Numbered from the stretch's first letter, positions 1 to 9,095 are shown. The stretch is DNA of 64,000 nt from Nakamurella leprariae (GCF_016918035.1 NZ_JAERWK010000003.1:1-64000); one strand, 5' to 3'. Notes: a model not told the origin generated them from the letters alone. Program-made: numbers and translations.

Positions 1-63
1 TGGCCCCGTTGCCCCCCCCCCGGGCCGCGGCCGCGGGGGTGCTGGGGCCCCCGCCCCCGCGAC

Positions 64-93
64 GGCGCCGGTGCCCGAAGGGACACCGGCGCC
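64..93 (-). terminator. Hairpin terminator of the first binding-protein gene
   Basis: A perfect 10-bp stem (arms 64-73 and 84-93, GGCGCCGGTG against CACCGGCGCC) lies 17 bases past the stop codon at 110. The loop can add a further CCC/GGG pairing. There is no obvious U tract, which is common in high-GC actinobacteria. Bases 1-63 are almost pure G/C and hold nothing recognisable. Confidence 0.7.
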
Positions 94-109
94 GTGGCGA
101 TCGGTCAGC

Positions 110-1732
110 TCAGGCGGTGACGCCCACGCCGCGCAGGTTCGGTGCGTACGCGACCTCGTAGCCCTGGGGGAAGACGGCCTTGTCCGTCCAGGCGCTCGGC
201 GGCACGTGGTGGTGCAGCGGGAACGACTTGCGGATGGTCTTCTCCTCCTCGATCAGCTTGTGCAGGGCCGGGATGCGCTCCTCGTTCGTCGCACCCTCGA
301 GCGAGTCCAGCCAGTCCTGCTCGTAGGTCGGCGTCGTGGTGTTCCACGGGTTGGCGAACTGGTTCGGCAGGCTGGCCTGGTAGGCCTGGCTGGGATCCAG
401 GAACGGCGCCCCCATGCCGGGGACCATGTTGCCCTCCTGACGGCCGAAGAACGTGACGCCGGTGGTCGGGGCCTCGATCACCCGGGTGCTGGCGCGCAGG
501 CCGACGGCCTCCAACATCGGGACCAGGGCCTCGGCCACGGCGCGGTGGTCGTCCAGACCGGGCACGAGCATCTCGAAGTCGACGCCGTCCGGGTAGCCGG
601 CCTCGGCCAGCAACTGCCGTGCCTTCTCCGGGTCGTAGGCGTACTCCGGGTTCTCCGGGGTGACGTCGTTGTCGAACGCCCAGTAGTCCGGCGGCAGGTA
701 CTGCGCGACCGGGTTGCCGATGCCGAAGAAGACGCCGTCGACGATGCCCTGCTTGTCGATGGCGTGCTCCGCGGCCTGGCGTACGCGGTAGTCGTCGAAC
801 GGCGGCTTGCCGGTGTTCATGCTCACCGACATGATCGACAGGCTCTTGGACGGCGCGGTGTTCAGCCCGGCGGTCACGGCCTGATCAGCCTGGGACGGGT
901 CGAGGTAGGTGAGTTCGGCCTGACCGGTCTGCAACATGTTCATCCGGGTGGGCGCCGAGGTCTGCACCAGGATCTCGTACTTGGCCGCCTTGGCCGCCTC
1001 CGGATCCCAGTAGTCCTCGTTGCGGTCGTACCGGGTGACCTGACCGGGGATGTACTCGGTGAGCTTGGCGAAGCCTGAGCCGACAGGATTGATGTCCAGG
1101 TCGGTGTTGCTCAGCGCGTTCGGGCTGATCATCGAACCGGCACCGCCGGCCAACAGGGCCGGGATGTTGCCGCCCGGACCGGACAGCAGGATCTTGGCGG
1201 TGTACTCGTCGACCACCTCGACGCCGGAGACCCGCTCCAGTGAGCCCTTGAGCACGCTCTCGGGCAGGTTCTTGGCCCGCTCGATGTTGCCTTTGACCAC
1301 CTCGGCGTTGAAATGCGCACCGTCGATGAAATCGACGTCATCCCGGAGTTTCAGTTCGATCGCGGTGTTGTCGTCCACGAATTCCCAGCTGGTGGCCAGG
1401 CCGGGCAGCAGGTTGCTGTTGCCGTCGTCCATGATCAGCTGGTCGTAGACCAGGCGGAAGAAGATCATGTCCCAGGGATTGGCCGAGCGGTGCGGGTCGA
1501 ACGACGAGGGATTCTGCACGAACACGTAACGGAAGGTGCCGTTCGGGTCGAGCTGGTCGACGTTCGATCCGGGGGCATCGCCGGCCGACACGCTGCCGGT
1601 GGCACCCCCGCCACCGCTCCCGGAGTCGTTGGATCCACCGCCACAAGCGGAGAGGGCGAGGGCACCGGCGGCGGCCAGTGCCACCAGGGTGCGGGATCGG
1701 GTGCGGCGCAGCGACAGTGCTGGTCGACTCAT
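110..1732 (-). CDS. ABC transporter substrate-binding lipoprotein, peptide/nickel/opine class (family 5), copy 1
   Basis: This 540-residue protein should be an extracellular lipid-anchored receptor that captures a peptide-like or opine-like solute for an ABC importer. The N-terminus has an Arg-rich n-region, a hydrophobic stretch and a lipobox ending LALSAC with Cys30, then a Gly/Ser linker. The mature part has SBP_bac_5 features: RYVFVQNPSSFDPHRS near the start, the DYRVRQAAEHAIDKQGIVDG helix, and YDPEKARQLLAEAGYPDG. The frame stays open upstream to 2023, but the lipoprotein signal fixes the ATG at 1732. No permease or ATPase gene lies nearby; they may lie beyond base 1. The next two genes are close paralogues, each with its own terminator. 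The C-terminal FPLHHHVPPSAWTDKAVFP block is shared with copy 2 and may be ligand or metal related, which is inference. The substrate is unknown. Confidence 0.9.
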   Translation of the reverse strand: MSRPALSLRRTRSRTLVALAAAGALALSACGGGSNDSGSGGGGATGSVSAGDAPGSNVDQLDPNGTFRYVFVQNPSSFDPHRSANPWDMIFFRLVYDQLIMDDGNSNLLPGLATSWEFVDDNTAIELKLRDDVDFIDGAHFNAEVVKGNIERAKNLPESVLKGSLERVSGVEVVDEYTAKILLSGPGGNIPALLAGGAGSMISPNALSNTDLDINPVGSGFAKLTEYIPGQVTRYDRNEDYWDPEAAKAAKYEILVQTSAPTRMNMLQTGQAELTYLDPSQADQAVTAGLNTAPSKSLSIMSVSMNTGKPPFDDYRVRQAAEHAIDKQGIVDGVFFGIGNPVAQYLPPDYWAFDNDVTPENPEYAYDPEKARQLLAEAGYPDGVDFEMLVPGLDDHRAVAEALVPMLEAVGLRASTRVIEAPTTGVTFFGRQEGNMVPGMGAPFLDPSQAYQASLPNQFANPWNTTTPTYEQDWLDSLEGATNEERIPALHKLIEEEKTIRKSFPLHHHVPPSAWTDKAVFPQGYEVAYAPNLRGVGVTA

Positions 1733-1899
1733 GGTCCGTCCTTCGTGATCACGGCGATGTGATCTCGTTGGGGTGTTGGAGCCGGGTGCGCAACTGGTCC
1801 CGGCGGATCCGTGCACAGCGGCAACGGTGCACCGACGGTATTCGTGATCACGCGGTGCGGGCAACGAACGCCGCACCCGAACGCCGTAACGACTCAGTA

Positions 1900-1915
1900 A
1901 CGAACGGTCGTTCGT
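1900..1915. promoter_or_regulatory. 16-bp palindrome upstream of binding-protein copy 1
   Basis: ACGAACGGTCGTTCGT is a perfect inverted repeat (ACGAAC-GGTC-GTTCGT) about 170 bases upstream of the start at 1732. It is the most regular element of the 318-base gap 1733-2050 and looks like an operator for a dimeric regulator of TetR type. Partial copies of the GTTCG half-site recur close by (1862-1870 and 1920-1928). No regulator gene is adjacent, so the assignment is inference. Confidence 0.35.
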
Positions 1916-1990
1916 GTCGAATGGTTCGTGTCGGGCGCAACAAATGGGTGGCGTTGAAGTCGACGACGTCGGACGCGCGCAGACGGAGGC

Positions 1991-2015
1991 CCCCCGGCCG
2001 CGGTGCGGCCGGGGG
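1991..2015 (-). terminator. Hairpin terminator of binding-protein copy 2
   Basis: A perfect 10-bp stem (CCCCCGGCCG at 1991-2000, CGGCCGGGGG at 2006-2015) with a 5-base loop lies 36 bases downstream of the stop at 2051. It separates copy 2 from copy 1, so the two are probably separate transcripts. Confidence 0.75.
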
Positions 2016-2050
2016 TCCGGCAAGGAAGCGATGAGTCCGGGGACGGTGCG

Positions 2051-3679
2051 TCAGGCGGTGACGCCGACGCCGCGAAGGTGGGGTGCGTAGGCGACCTCGT
2101 AACCCTCGGGGAAGACGGCCTTGTCCGTCCAGGCACTCGGCGGCACGTGGTGGTGCAACGGGAACGACTTCCGGATCTTCTTCTCGTCCTCGATCAGCGC
2201 ATGCAGGGCCGGGATGCGTTCCTCGTTGTTGGATCCCTCCAGCGAGTCGAGCCACAGTTGTGGGTACTCCGGTGTGGTCAGGTTCCACGGATTGGCGAAC
2301 TGGTTGGGCAGACTGCCCTGGTAGACCTGGCTGGGATCCAGGAAGGGCGCCCCCATGCCCACGACCAGATTGCCCTCCTGCCGCGAGAAGAACGTCACGC
2401 CGGTGGTCGGGGCCTCGATCACCCGGCTGTTGGCCCGCAGGCCGACCTCGGCGAGCATCGGCACCATGGCCTCGGCCACGGCCCGGTGGTCGTCCAGTCC
2501 AGGCACCACGAACTCGAAGTCGACGCCGTCGGGATATCCGGCCTCGGCCAGCAACTGCCGTGCCTTCTCCGGGTCGTAGGCGTACTCCGGGTTCTCCGGG
2601 GTGACGTCGGGGTCGAACGCCCAGTGGTCGGGCGGCAGGTACTGCGCCACCGGGCTGCCGATGCCGAAGAACACCCCGTCGACGATGCCCTGCTTGTCGA
2701 TGGCGTGCTCGACGGCCTGGCGGACGCGGTAGTCGTCGAACGGCGGCTTCCCCGGGTTCACCAGGACCGACATGATCGACAGACTCTTGGACGGCGCCGT
2801 GTTCAGCCCGGCCGTCGCAGCCTGCTCGGCCTGCGACGGATCGAGGTAGGTCAGCTCGGCTTGACCGGTGGTCAGCATGTTCAGCCGGGTGGGCGCCGAG
2901 GTCTGCACCAGCACCTCGTACTTGGCCGCCTTGGCCGCCTCCGGATCCCAGTAGTCCTCGTTGCGGTCGTACCGGGTGACCTGACCGGGGATATACTCGG
3001 TGAGCTTGGCGAACCCGGACCCGACCGGATTGATGTCCAGATCCGGGTTGTCCAGCGCCTCGGGGCTGATCATCGAGCCCGCACCGCCGGAGAACAGAGC
3101 CGGCAGGTTGCCGCCCGGACCGGAGAGATTGACGCGCACGGTGTACTCGTCGACCACCTCGACGTCGGCCACGCGCTCCAACTGTCCCTTGAGCACGCTC
3201 TCGGGCAGGTTCTTGGCCCGCTCGATGTTGGCCTTGACCACCTCGGCGTCGAAGTGGCTGCCGTCGATGAAGTCGACGTCGTCCCGGAGGGTGAACACCA
3301 GGGCGGTGTTGTCGTCGACGAACTCCCACTCGGTGGCCAGCCCGGGCACCAGCTCACCCGCCGCGTTCTCCATGATCAACTGGTCGTAGACCATCCGGAA
3401 GAAGATCATGTCCCACGCATTGGCGGACCGGTGCGGGTCGAACGACGAGGGATTCTGCACGAACACGTACCGGAAGGTGCCGTTCGGATCGAGCTGGTCG
3501 GCGTTCGCCCCGGCGGCGTCGCCGGCCGTGACGCCGCCGGTGGCGCCTCCGCCACCGTCACCGCCTCCGGAGTCGTCCGAGCCGCCGCCGCAGGCGGACA
3601 GCACCAGGGCCCCGGCGGCGACCAACGCCATCAGGGTGCGGGATCGAGTGCGTCGCAACGACAGTGCTGATCGACTCAT
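2051..3679 (-). CDS. ABC transporter substrate-binding lipoprotein, peptide/nickel/opine class, copy 2
   Basis: This 542-residue paralogue of the gene at 110-1732 has the same Arg-rich signal peptide, a lipobox Cys at position 30 and a Gly/Ser/Asp linker. Long blocks match copy 1 almost exactly, including the ITEL-type core around VGSGFAKLTEYIPGQVTRYD and the GVGVTA C-terminus. Differences concentrate in the linker and in mid-protein segments, for example VLVNPGKPPFDDYR in place of VSMNTGKPPFDDYR, which could mean a different ligand preference. The start is the ATG at 3679, opening MSRSALSLRRTRSR. It should sit on the outer face of the membrane and feed an ABC importer not encoded here. Its own terminator follows. 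The triplication looks like tandem duplication with divergence. Confidence 0.9.
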   Translation of the reverse strand: MSRSALSLRRTRSRTLMALVAAGALVLSACGGGSDDSGGGDGGGGATGGVTAGDAAGANADQLDPNGTFRYVFVQNPSSFDPHRSANAWDMIFFRMVYDQLIMENAAGELVPGLATEWEFVDDNTALVFTLRDDVDFIDGSHFDAEVVKANIERAKNLPESVLKGQLERVADVEVVDEYTVRVNLSGPGGNLPALFSGGAGSMISPEALDNPDLDINPVGSGFAKLTEYIPGQVTRYDRNEDYWDPEAAKAAKYEVLVQTSAPTRLNMLTTGQAELTYLDPSQAEQAATAGLNTAPSKSLSIMSVLVNPGKPPFDDYRVRQAVEHAIDKQGIVDGVFFGIGSPVAQYLPPDHWAFDPDVTPENPEYAYDPEKARQLLAEAGYPDGVDFEFVVPGLDDHRAVAEAMVPMLAEVGLRANSRVIEAPTTGVTFFSRQEGNLVVGMGAPFLDPSQVYQGSLPNQFANPWNLTTPEYPQLWLDSLEGSNNEERIPALHALIEDEKKIRKSFPLHHHVPPSAWTDKAVFPEGYEVAYAPHLRGVGVTA

Positions 3680-3827
3680 GGTCCGTCCTTGGTGATCACC
3701 GGGTGGTGATCTTCGTCGGTGTGGGTCCCGGACCGGTACGGTCCCGGCGGGCCCGCGCAGCGGTGGACTGACGTGCAGGTGCTGGACGACCGGAGCTGCG
3801 CGGGATCCGGTGCGACCATGTGGCGCA

Positions 3828-3858
3828 CAGGACCCCCGGCCGGCGGCCGGGGGTCCTG
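3828..3858 (-). terminator. Hairpin terminator of binding-protein copy 3
   Basis: A perfect 14-bp stem (3828-3841 with 3845-3858, outer bases CAGGACCCCC) and a 3-base loop sit 13 bases past the stop at 3872. It is among the strongest hairpins in the window and isolates copy 3 from copy 2. Confidence 0.85.
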
Positions 3859-3871
3859 CACCTCGTCGCGA

Positions 3872-5518
3872 TCAGCCTGCGGTCACGCCGACACCGCGGA
3901 AATGTGGTGCGTATGCCGGCTGGTAGCCCTCGGGGAAGACCGCCTTGTCGGTCCACGCGCTCGGCGGGAAGTGGGCGTGCAGAGGGAAGCCCTTCATGAT
4001 CTTCTTCTCCTCCAGCACCATCCGGTGGATGGCCGGGATGCGAGCCTCCCGCGTCGCGCCCTTGAGCGCGTCCAGCCACGCCTCCTGGAACTCCGTCGTG
4101 GTGGTGTTCCACGGATTGGAGAACTGACCGGGCAGGCTGGTCTGGTACGGACCGGTCGGGTCCTGGAACGGCGCACCCATGCCGGGGAAGCCGTTGCCCT
4201 CCTGGCGGCTGTAGAAGGTGACGCCGGTGGTGGGCGACTCGATCACCCGAGTGCTGGCGCGCAGGCCGACCGCCTCGAGCATCGGCACCAGGGCCTCGGC
4301 CACGGCGCGGTGGTCATCGAGACCGGGCACCAGCATCTCGAAGTCGACACCGTCCGGATAGCCGGCCTCGGCCAGGAGCTGCTTGGCCTTCTCCGGGTCG
4401 TGGGCGTACTCCGGGTTGTCCGGGGTGACGTCCGGGTTGTAGGCCCAGTAGGACGGCGGCATGTACTGCGCGACGGGCGTTCCGATCCCGAAGAAGACAC
4501 CGTCGACGATGGCCTGGCGGTCGATGGCGTGTTCCATCGCCTTGCGCACCCGGTAGTCGTCGAACGGCGGCTTGTCGGTGTTCATGGTGAACCCCATGAC
4601 CGACAGGCTCTTGGACGGGGCGGTGTTCAGCCCGGCCGCCACGGCCTGGTCGGCCTGGGACGGGTCGAGGTAGGTCAGCTCGGCCTGACCGGTCTGCAGC
4701 ATGTTGAGCCGGGTGGGAGCCGAGGTCTGGACCAGGATCTCGTACTTGGCCGCCTTGGCCATGTCCGGGTCCCAGTAGTCGGGGTTGCGGTCGTACCGGG
4801 TCACCTGACCGGGGATGTACTCGGTCAGGGTGGCCATGCCCGACCCGACCGGATTGATGTCCAGGTCAGGGTTGTCCAGCGCGGTCGGGCTGATGATGGT
4901 GCCGGCGGTGCCGCTGAACAGCGCGGGTAGGTTGCCGCCGGGGCCTTTGAGGTTGACGCGCACCGTGTACTCGTCGACCACCTCGATGTCGTTCACCCGG
5001 GCCAGCGAGCCCTTGAGCACACTGACCTCGGCGGTCATGGCGCGATCCAGGTTGGCCTTCACCGCAGCGGCGTCGAAATGCGTGCCGTCGATGAAGTCGA
5101 CGTCGTCCCGCAGCTTCATCACCAGCGCGGTCTCGTCGTCCACGAACTCCCACTCGGTGGCGAGTTGTGGTACCAGATCGCCGTTCTCGTCCTCCATGAT
5201 CAACTGGTCGTAGACGAGCCGGAAGAAGATCAGGTCCCACGGGTTGGCGGACCGGTGGGGGTCGAAGGTGGACGGGTTCTGCACGAACACGTACCGGAAG
5301 GTGCCGTTGGGATCGAGCTGATCGGCGTTCTTGCCGATGTCCTCCTGGCCGGCGGAGGCGCTCTGCACGCCGCCGCCTCCGCCTCCCTCGTCGCCCGGGG
5401 ACGAGTTGCCCCCGCAGGCCGACAGGGCCAGCGCGGCGGCGGCGGCCAGGCCGATCCATCGGCGGGTGCGGTGTCGGGCGCGCACCGGCGCCGACGATCG
5501 GATGGTGGGACGGGTCAT
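3872..5518 (-). CDS. ABC transporter substrate-binding lipoprotein, peptide/nickel/opine class, copy 3
   Basis: This 548-residue protein is the most divergent of the three paralogues. Its signal peptide is unrelated in detail (MTRPTIRSSAPVRAR...) but ends in the same LALSAC lipobox with Cys35. The family core is retained: TFRYVFVQNPSTFDPHRS, VGSGMATLTEYIPGQVTRYD, DDYRVRKAMEHAIDRQAIV and the C-terminal FRGVGVTAG. The triple-His block of copies 1 and 2 reads FPLHAHFPPSAWTDKAVFP here. The ATG at 5518 was chosen because the longer open frame to 5716 adds a region with no signal character. It is monocistronic by its surroundings, with a strong terminator behind it and the divergent redox-signalling genes upstream. 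The substrate is unknown. Confidence 0.9.
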   Translation of the reverse strand: MTRPTIRSSAPVRARHRTRRWIGLAAAAALALSACGGNSSPGDEGGGGGGVQSASAGQEDIGKNADQLDPNGTFRYVFVQNPSTFDPHRSANPWDLIFFRLVYDQLIMEDENGDLVPQLATEWEFVDDETALVMKLRDDVDFIDGTHFDAAAVKANLDRAMTAEVSVLKGSLARVNDIEVVDEYTVRVNLKGPGGNLPALFSGTAGTIISPTALDNPDLDINPVGSGMATLTEYIPGQVTRYDRNPDYWDPDMAKAAKYEILVQTSAPTRLNMLQTGQAELTYLDPSQADQAVAAGLNTAPSKSLSVMGFTMNTDKPPFDDYRVRKAMEHAIDRQAIVDGVFFGIGTPVAQYMPPSYWAYNPDVTPDNPEYAHDPEKAKQLLAEAGYPDGVDFEMLVPGLDDHRAVAEALVPMLEAVGLRASTRVIESPTTGVTFYSRQEGNGFPGMGAPFQDPTGPYQTSLPGQFSNPWNTTTTEFQEAWLDALKGATREARIPAIHRMVLEEKKIMKGFPLHAHFPPSAWTDKAVFPEGYQPAYAPHFRGVGVTAG

Positions 5519-5863
5519 GGTCCTGGGCCTCCAGAGGTCACGTCGTTGTGATCCGGATGGACGCCGCGGACCCCGGCCGGCACCGGGGATGACGTCGGTG
5601 TCATCGCCGGGTGGTGGCCGGCCGTGCGGAGGAACGCGGCGGATGTGGTACCGGGTACGGACTATCGCACACGACCATTCGTTCGTCCACGGTTCGCCGT
5701 CGCACTGCGTGACCACCGCACGATCGGGTGGTCCGGCCCCAGCAGACCCGCGTGTTCGCCGATCGCGGACGGGCCTGTCCGTGCGGAGGGCGCACGCCTA
5801 CGCTGCCTGGGTGATCAGCCTCACCCGGCGAACCACCGCCGCCGACCGCGTCCGGACTGCTCG
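5519..5863. other. Divergent intergenic region, 345 bases
   Basis: This gap separates binding-protein copy 3 (minus) from the receiver-reductase fusion (plus) and must hold both promoters. No convincing -10/-35 pair, operator or RNA element was found. A TTCGTTCGTCC stretch near 5679 resembles the half-sites near 1900. Confidence 0.4.
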
Positions 5864-7546
5864 GTGAGCGACCCCACGGGTCCCGGTCGCCCGGCCGTCC
5901 TCACCGTCGACGACGATCCGAGCGTGTCCCGGGCGGTGGCCCGGGATCTGCGCCGCCGCTATGGCGAGCAGTACCGCATCGTGCGGGCCGAGTCCGGGGC
6001 GCAGGCCCTCGAGGCGCTGCGCGAGATCAAGCTCCGCGGCGACCAGGTCGCCGCGCTGGTCGCGGACCACCGGATGCCCGGGATGTCAGGCATCGAGTTC
6101 CTCGAGCAGGCCATGGATCTGTTCCCCACCGCCCGCCGCATCCTGCTCACCGCCTACGCGGACACCGACGCGGCCATCACCGCGATCAACGTCGTCGACC
6201 TCGACCACTACCTGCTCAAGCCGTGGGATCCGCCCGAGGAGAAGCTCTACCCGGTCCTGGACGAACAGCTGGCGGGCTGGCGGCAGTCGTTCGCGGCCGG
6301 CCGGGTGGTGCCGTCGGTCAAGGTGGTCGGCCACCGCTGGTCGGCTCGCTCGTCCCAGGTCCGGGAATTCCTGGCTCGCAACCAGGTGCCCTACCGGTGG
6401 TTCCCGTCCGACGAGCCCGAAGGGCGCCGGATGCTGCAGGCGGCCCGCGCCGACGACCACCGGCTGCCCGTGGTCATCTGCGCGGACGGCGAGCCGCTGG
6501 TCGAACCGACCGACGGCGAGCTGGCCGCGCGGGTCGGGTTGTCCACCACCCCGGCCCACGACCTGTACGACCTGGCCGTCATCGGGGCCGGCCCGGCCGG
6601 GCTGGGCGCCGCCGTCTACGGCGCGTCCGAGGGCCTCAAGACCATCCTGGTCGAGTACCTGGCCGCCGGGGGCCAGGCCGGGCAGAGCTCACGGATCGAG
6701 AACTACCTGGGGTTCCCGGACGGCGTCTCCGGCGCCCAGCTCACCGACCGGGCCCGACGGCAGGCGGCCAAGTTCGGCGCCGAGTTCGTGACCACCCGCA
6801 AGGTCACCGGCCTCACCGCCACCGGGCCGGCCCGGACGCTGAGCTTCGCCGACGGTTCCACGCTCGACGCGCACGCGGTCATCCTGGCCACCGGCGTCGC
6901 CTACCGGCAGCTGGCCGCACCCGGCCTGGCCGAGCTGACCGGACGGGGCGTGTTCTACGGATCGGCCGTCACCGAGGCCGCGGCCTGCACCGGCGACGAC
7001 GTCTACATCGTCGGCGGCGCCAACTCAGCCGGTCAGGCGGCGGTGTTCTTCGCCCGGCACGCGCGGACGGTCACGCTGGTGGTCCGGGCGTCGTCGTTGG
7101 AGGCGTCGATGTCGTACTACCTGATCCAGCAACTCGCCGGGATCGACAACATCCGGGTCCGCACCGGCACCGAGGTCATCGAGGCGCACGGTGACGAGCG
7201 GCTGGACCGGATCACCCTGTGCGAGCGGGCGACCGGGCGACAGGAGGTGGTCGACACCCACCATCTGTTCGTCTTCATCGGCGCGGCACCCCGGACCGAT
7301 TGGCTGGACGGCGTGGTGCACCGGGACGACCACGGGTTCGTGCTGGCCGGGCACGACCTGCTGGTGGACGGGGCGGCGCCGACCGACTGGCCCGCCGACC
7401 GGCCGCCGTACCACCTGGAGACGAGCCTGCCCGGTGTGTTCGTGGCCGGTGACGCCCGCGCCGAGTCGGCCAAGCGGGTGGCCTCCGCGGTCGGCGAGGG
7501 CGCGATGGCCGTGATGTTGGTGCACCGGTACCTGGAACGGCGGTAG
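5864..7546 (+). CDS. Receiver domain fused to thioredoxin-reductase-like FAD/NAD(P) oxidoreductase
   Basis: This 560-residue fusion begins with a CheY-like receiver domain (about residues 8-130; acidic VDDDPS pocket, phospho-acceptor Asp in VADHRMPGMSG, Lys in YLLKPW). A linker of about 100 residues with thioredoxin-fold-like character follows, then a flavin oxidoreductase domain (from about residue 235) with VIGAGPAGLGAAVYGAS for FAD, GGQAG..SRIENYLGFP and YIVGGANSAGQAA for NAD(P). Thioredoxin reductases carry a CxxC after the FAD domain; the matching segment here reads VTEAAACTGDDVYIVGG, with one Cys only. Classical disulfide reduction is therefore unlikely. The start is the GTG at 5864; the frame is open further up but has no domain content there. 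The kinase gene follows after 4 bases, so the receiver is probably its partner. The receiver may switch a flavoenzyme rather than a DNA-binding domain. Confidence 0.88.
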   Translation: MSDPTGPGRPAVLTVDDDPSVSRAVARDLRRRYGEQYRIVRAESGAQALEALREIKLRGDQVAALVADHRMPGMSGIEFLEQAMDLFPTARRILLTAYADTDAAITAINVVDLDHYLLKPWDPPEEKLYPVLDEQLAGWRQSFAAGRVVPSVKVVGHRWSARSSQVREFLARNQVPYRWFPSDEPEGRRMLQAARADDHRLPVVICADGEPLVEPTDGELAARVGLSTTPAHDLYDLAVIGAGPAGLGAAVYGASEGLKTILVEYLAAGGQAGQSSRIENYLGFPDGVSGAQLTDRARRQAAKFGAEFVTTRKVTGLTATGPARTLSFADGSTLDAHAVILATGVAYRQLAAPGLAELTGRGVFYGSAVTEAAACTGDDVYIVGGANSAGQAAVFFARHARTVTLVVRASSLEASMSYYLIQQLAGIDNIRVRTGTEVIEAHGDERLDRITLCERATGRQEVVDTHHLFVFIGAAPRTDWLDGVVHRDDHGFVLAGHDLLVDGAAPTDWPADRPPYHLETSLPGVFVAGDARAESAKRVASAVGEGAMAVMLVHRYLERR

Positions 7547-7550
7547 GGCG

Positions 7551-9095
7551 ATGGCTGCGATGGACACGTCGGGATCGGCGGAGTCGTCGGACGTGTCGGG
7601 GCGCCCGGTGGTGCGCTGCGACATCGACGAGCTGCGCAGCCTGTTCCTGTTCGAGTCGCTGGACGACGAGCAGCTGGCCTGGCTCTGCGGACGGGGCCGG
7701 ATCGAGGAGGCCGAGCCGGGCGTGCTGCTGGTGGAGGGCGAGCCGGCCCGGCAGCTGTGGATCCTGATGGAGGGGACCATCGCGACCAGCCGGCACGTCG
7801 GGCAGGACGACGTCGAGGTCACCCGGACCGATCACCGCGGCAGCTACTCCGGCGCGGTCCAGGCCTACCTGGGGGAGCGCTCGGCGCCGGTGTACCTGCA
7901 CTCGCTGCGCGCGCTGTCCAGGTCCCGGTTCTTCGTGCTGGAGGCCGAGGACTTCGCCGCCTTCATGCGGACGTGGTTCCCGATGGCCCTGCACCTGCTG
8001 GCCGGCCTGTTCTACGGCAACCAGGCCACGCAGCAGGCGGTCGGGCAGCGGGAACGGCTGCTGGCGCTGGGTTCGCTGTCGGCGGGGCTGACGCACGAGC
8101 TGAACAACCCGGCCGCCGCGGCCGTGCGGGCCACCGCGTCGCTGCGCGAGCGGGTCGCCGGGATGCGGCACAAGCTGGCGCTGGTGGCCGACGGCCCGTT
8201 CGACCGGGTCACGCTGGCCGCCCTGGTCGGGCTGCAGGAGGAGGCGGTGGAGACCGCGGGCAAGCACCGGCAACTGTCGGCGATGGAGGCGGCCGACCGC
8301 GAGGACGCCATCGGGGACTGGTTCGACGAGCGCGGCCTGTCGGGCGGCTGGGAGCTGGCCCCCACGTTCGTCCAGGCCGGGGTCGACCAGGAGTTCCTCG
8401 ACCGGGTCGAGTCCACCGTCGGCGGTGCCGAACGCCCCCTGCTGGAGGGCGCGGTCCGCTGGCTGGCGTACGCGGTGGAGACCGAGCAACTGCTCGACGA
8501 GATCCACGACGCCACGACCCGGGTGTCCACCCTGGTCAACTCGGCCAAGCAGTACTCGCAGCTGGACCGGGCCCCGTTCCAGCAGGTCGACGTGCACGAA
8601 CTGCTCGACTCGACGCTGGTGATGATGGGCCGCAAGATCGGCCCGGGCCTGCGGGTGGCCAAGGAGTACGACCGCGCGTTGCCCGCGGTGCCCGCGTACG
8701 CCGCCGAGCTGAACCAGGTCTGGACCAACCTGATCGACAACGCCATCGACGCGATGGGTGGGGTCGACGGGACCGGGACGCTGACCCTGCGGACCGAGCC
8801 CCTGGGCGACCAGGTCCGCGTCTCCGTGGGCGACACCGGACCCGGGGTGCCGGAGGCGTTGCAGGACCGCATCTTCGAGCCCTTCTTCACCACCAAGCCG
8901 GTGGGTCAGGGGACCGGGTTGGGGCTGGACATCAGTTGGCGGGTGGTGGTCAAGAAGCACCACGGGGACCTGCGGGTGCGGTCCCGACCTGGCGCCACCT
9001 GGTTCGACGTGACGCTGCCGTTGTCCTGGGTGCCCGCCACACCGGCCACCCCGCCCACCCTCTCCGCACCCGCGACCGACCTGGAGGCGTCATGA
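7551..9095 (+). CDS. Histidine kinase with N-terminal cyclic-nucleotide-binding domain
   Basis: This 514-residue soluble sensor kinase has no membrane segment. Residues 25-150 resemble a CNB/CRP-type domain (LFLFESLDDEQLAWLCGRG, then WILMEGTIATSRH). The DHp helix carries the phospho-acceptor motif LTHELNNPAAAA with His182. The HATPase domain shows the N-box LNQVWTNLIDNAIDAMGG, GDTGPGVP, and the G2 box GQGTGLGLDISW. The region between residues 190 and 300 is a long family-specific insert. It lies 4 bases after the receiver-flavoenzyme gene and overlaps the zinc-finger gene by ATGA, so the three are one operon. It may phosphorylate the receiver of the fusion protein, with input from a nucleotide or other small ligand. 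That pairing is inference from context. Confidence 0.9.
   Translation: MAAMDTSGSAESSDVSGRPVVRCDIDELRSLFLFESLDDEQLAWLCGRGRIEEAEPGVLLVEGEPARQLWILMEGTIATSRHVGQDDVEVTRTDHRGSYSGAVQAYLGERSAPVYLHSLRALSRSRFFVLEAEDFAAFMRTWFPMALHLLAGLFYGNQATQQAVGQRERLLALGSLSAGLTHELNNPAAAAVRATASLRERVAGMRHKLALVADGPFDRVTLAALVGLQEEAVETAGKHRQLSAMEAADREDAIGDWFDERGLSGGWELAPTFVQAGVDQEFLDRVESTVGGAERPLLEGAVRWLAYAVETEQLLDEIHDATTRVSTLVNSAKQYSQLDRAPFQQVDVHELLDSTLVMMGRKIGPGLRVAKEYDRALPAVPAYAAELNQVWTNLIDNAIDAMGGVDGTGTLTLRTEPLGDQVRVSVGDTGPGVPEALQDRIFEPFFTTKPVGQGTGLGLDISWRVVVKKHHGDLRVRSRPGATWFDVTLPLSWVPATPATPPTLSAPATDLEAS

Noticed and set aside
1..63. Extreme GC and poly-C run at the window start as a regulatory or structural element
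   Set aside because: It is only 63 bases at the edge, no paired arms beyond the terminator, and could be a low-complexity or assembly effect.
5624..5863. Upstream ATG of the receiver-flavoenzyme gene at 5624
   Set aside because: The 80 extra residues have no homology-like pattern and cover the divergent promoter; GTG at 5864 is directly before the receiver fold.
7275..8963. Long minus-strand frame of 562 codons
   Set aside because: It mirrors the histidine-kinase gene, is rich in Arg, Gly, His and Gln and has no recognisable domain.
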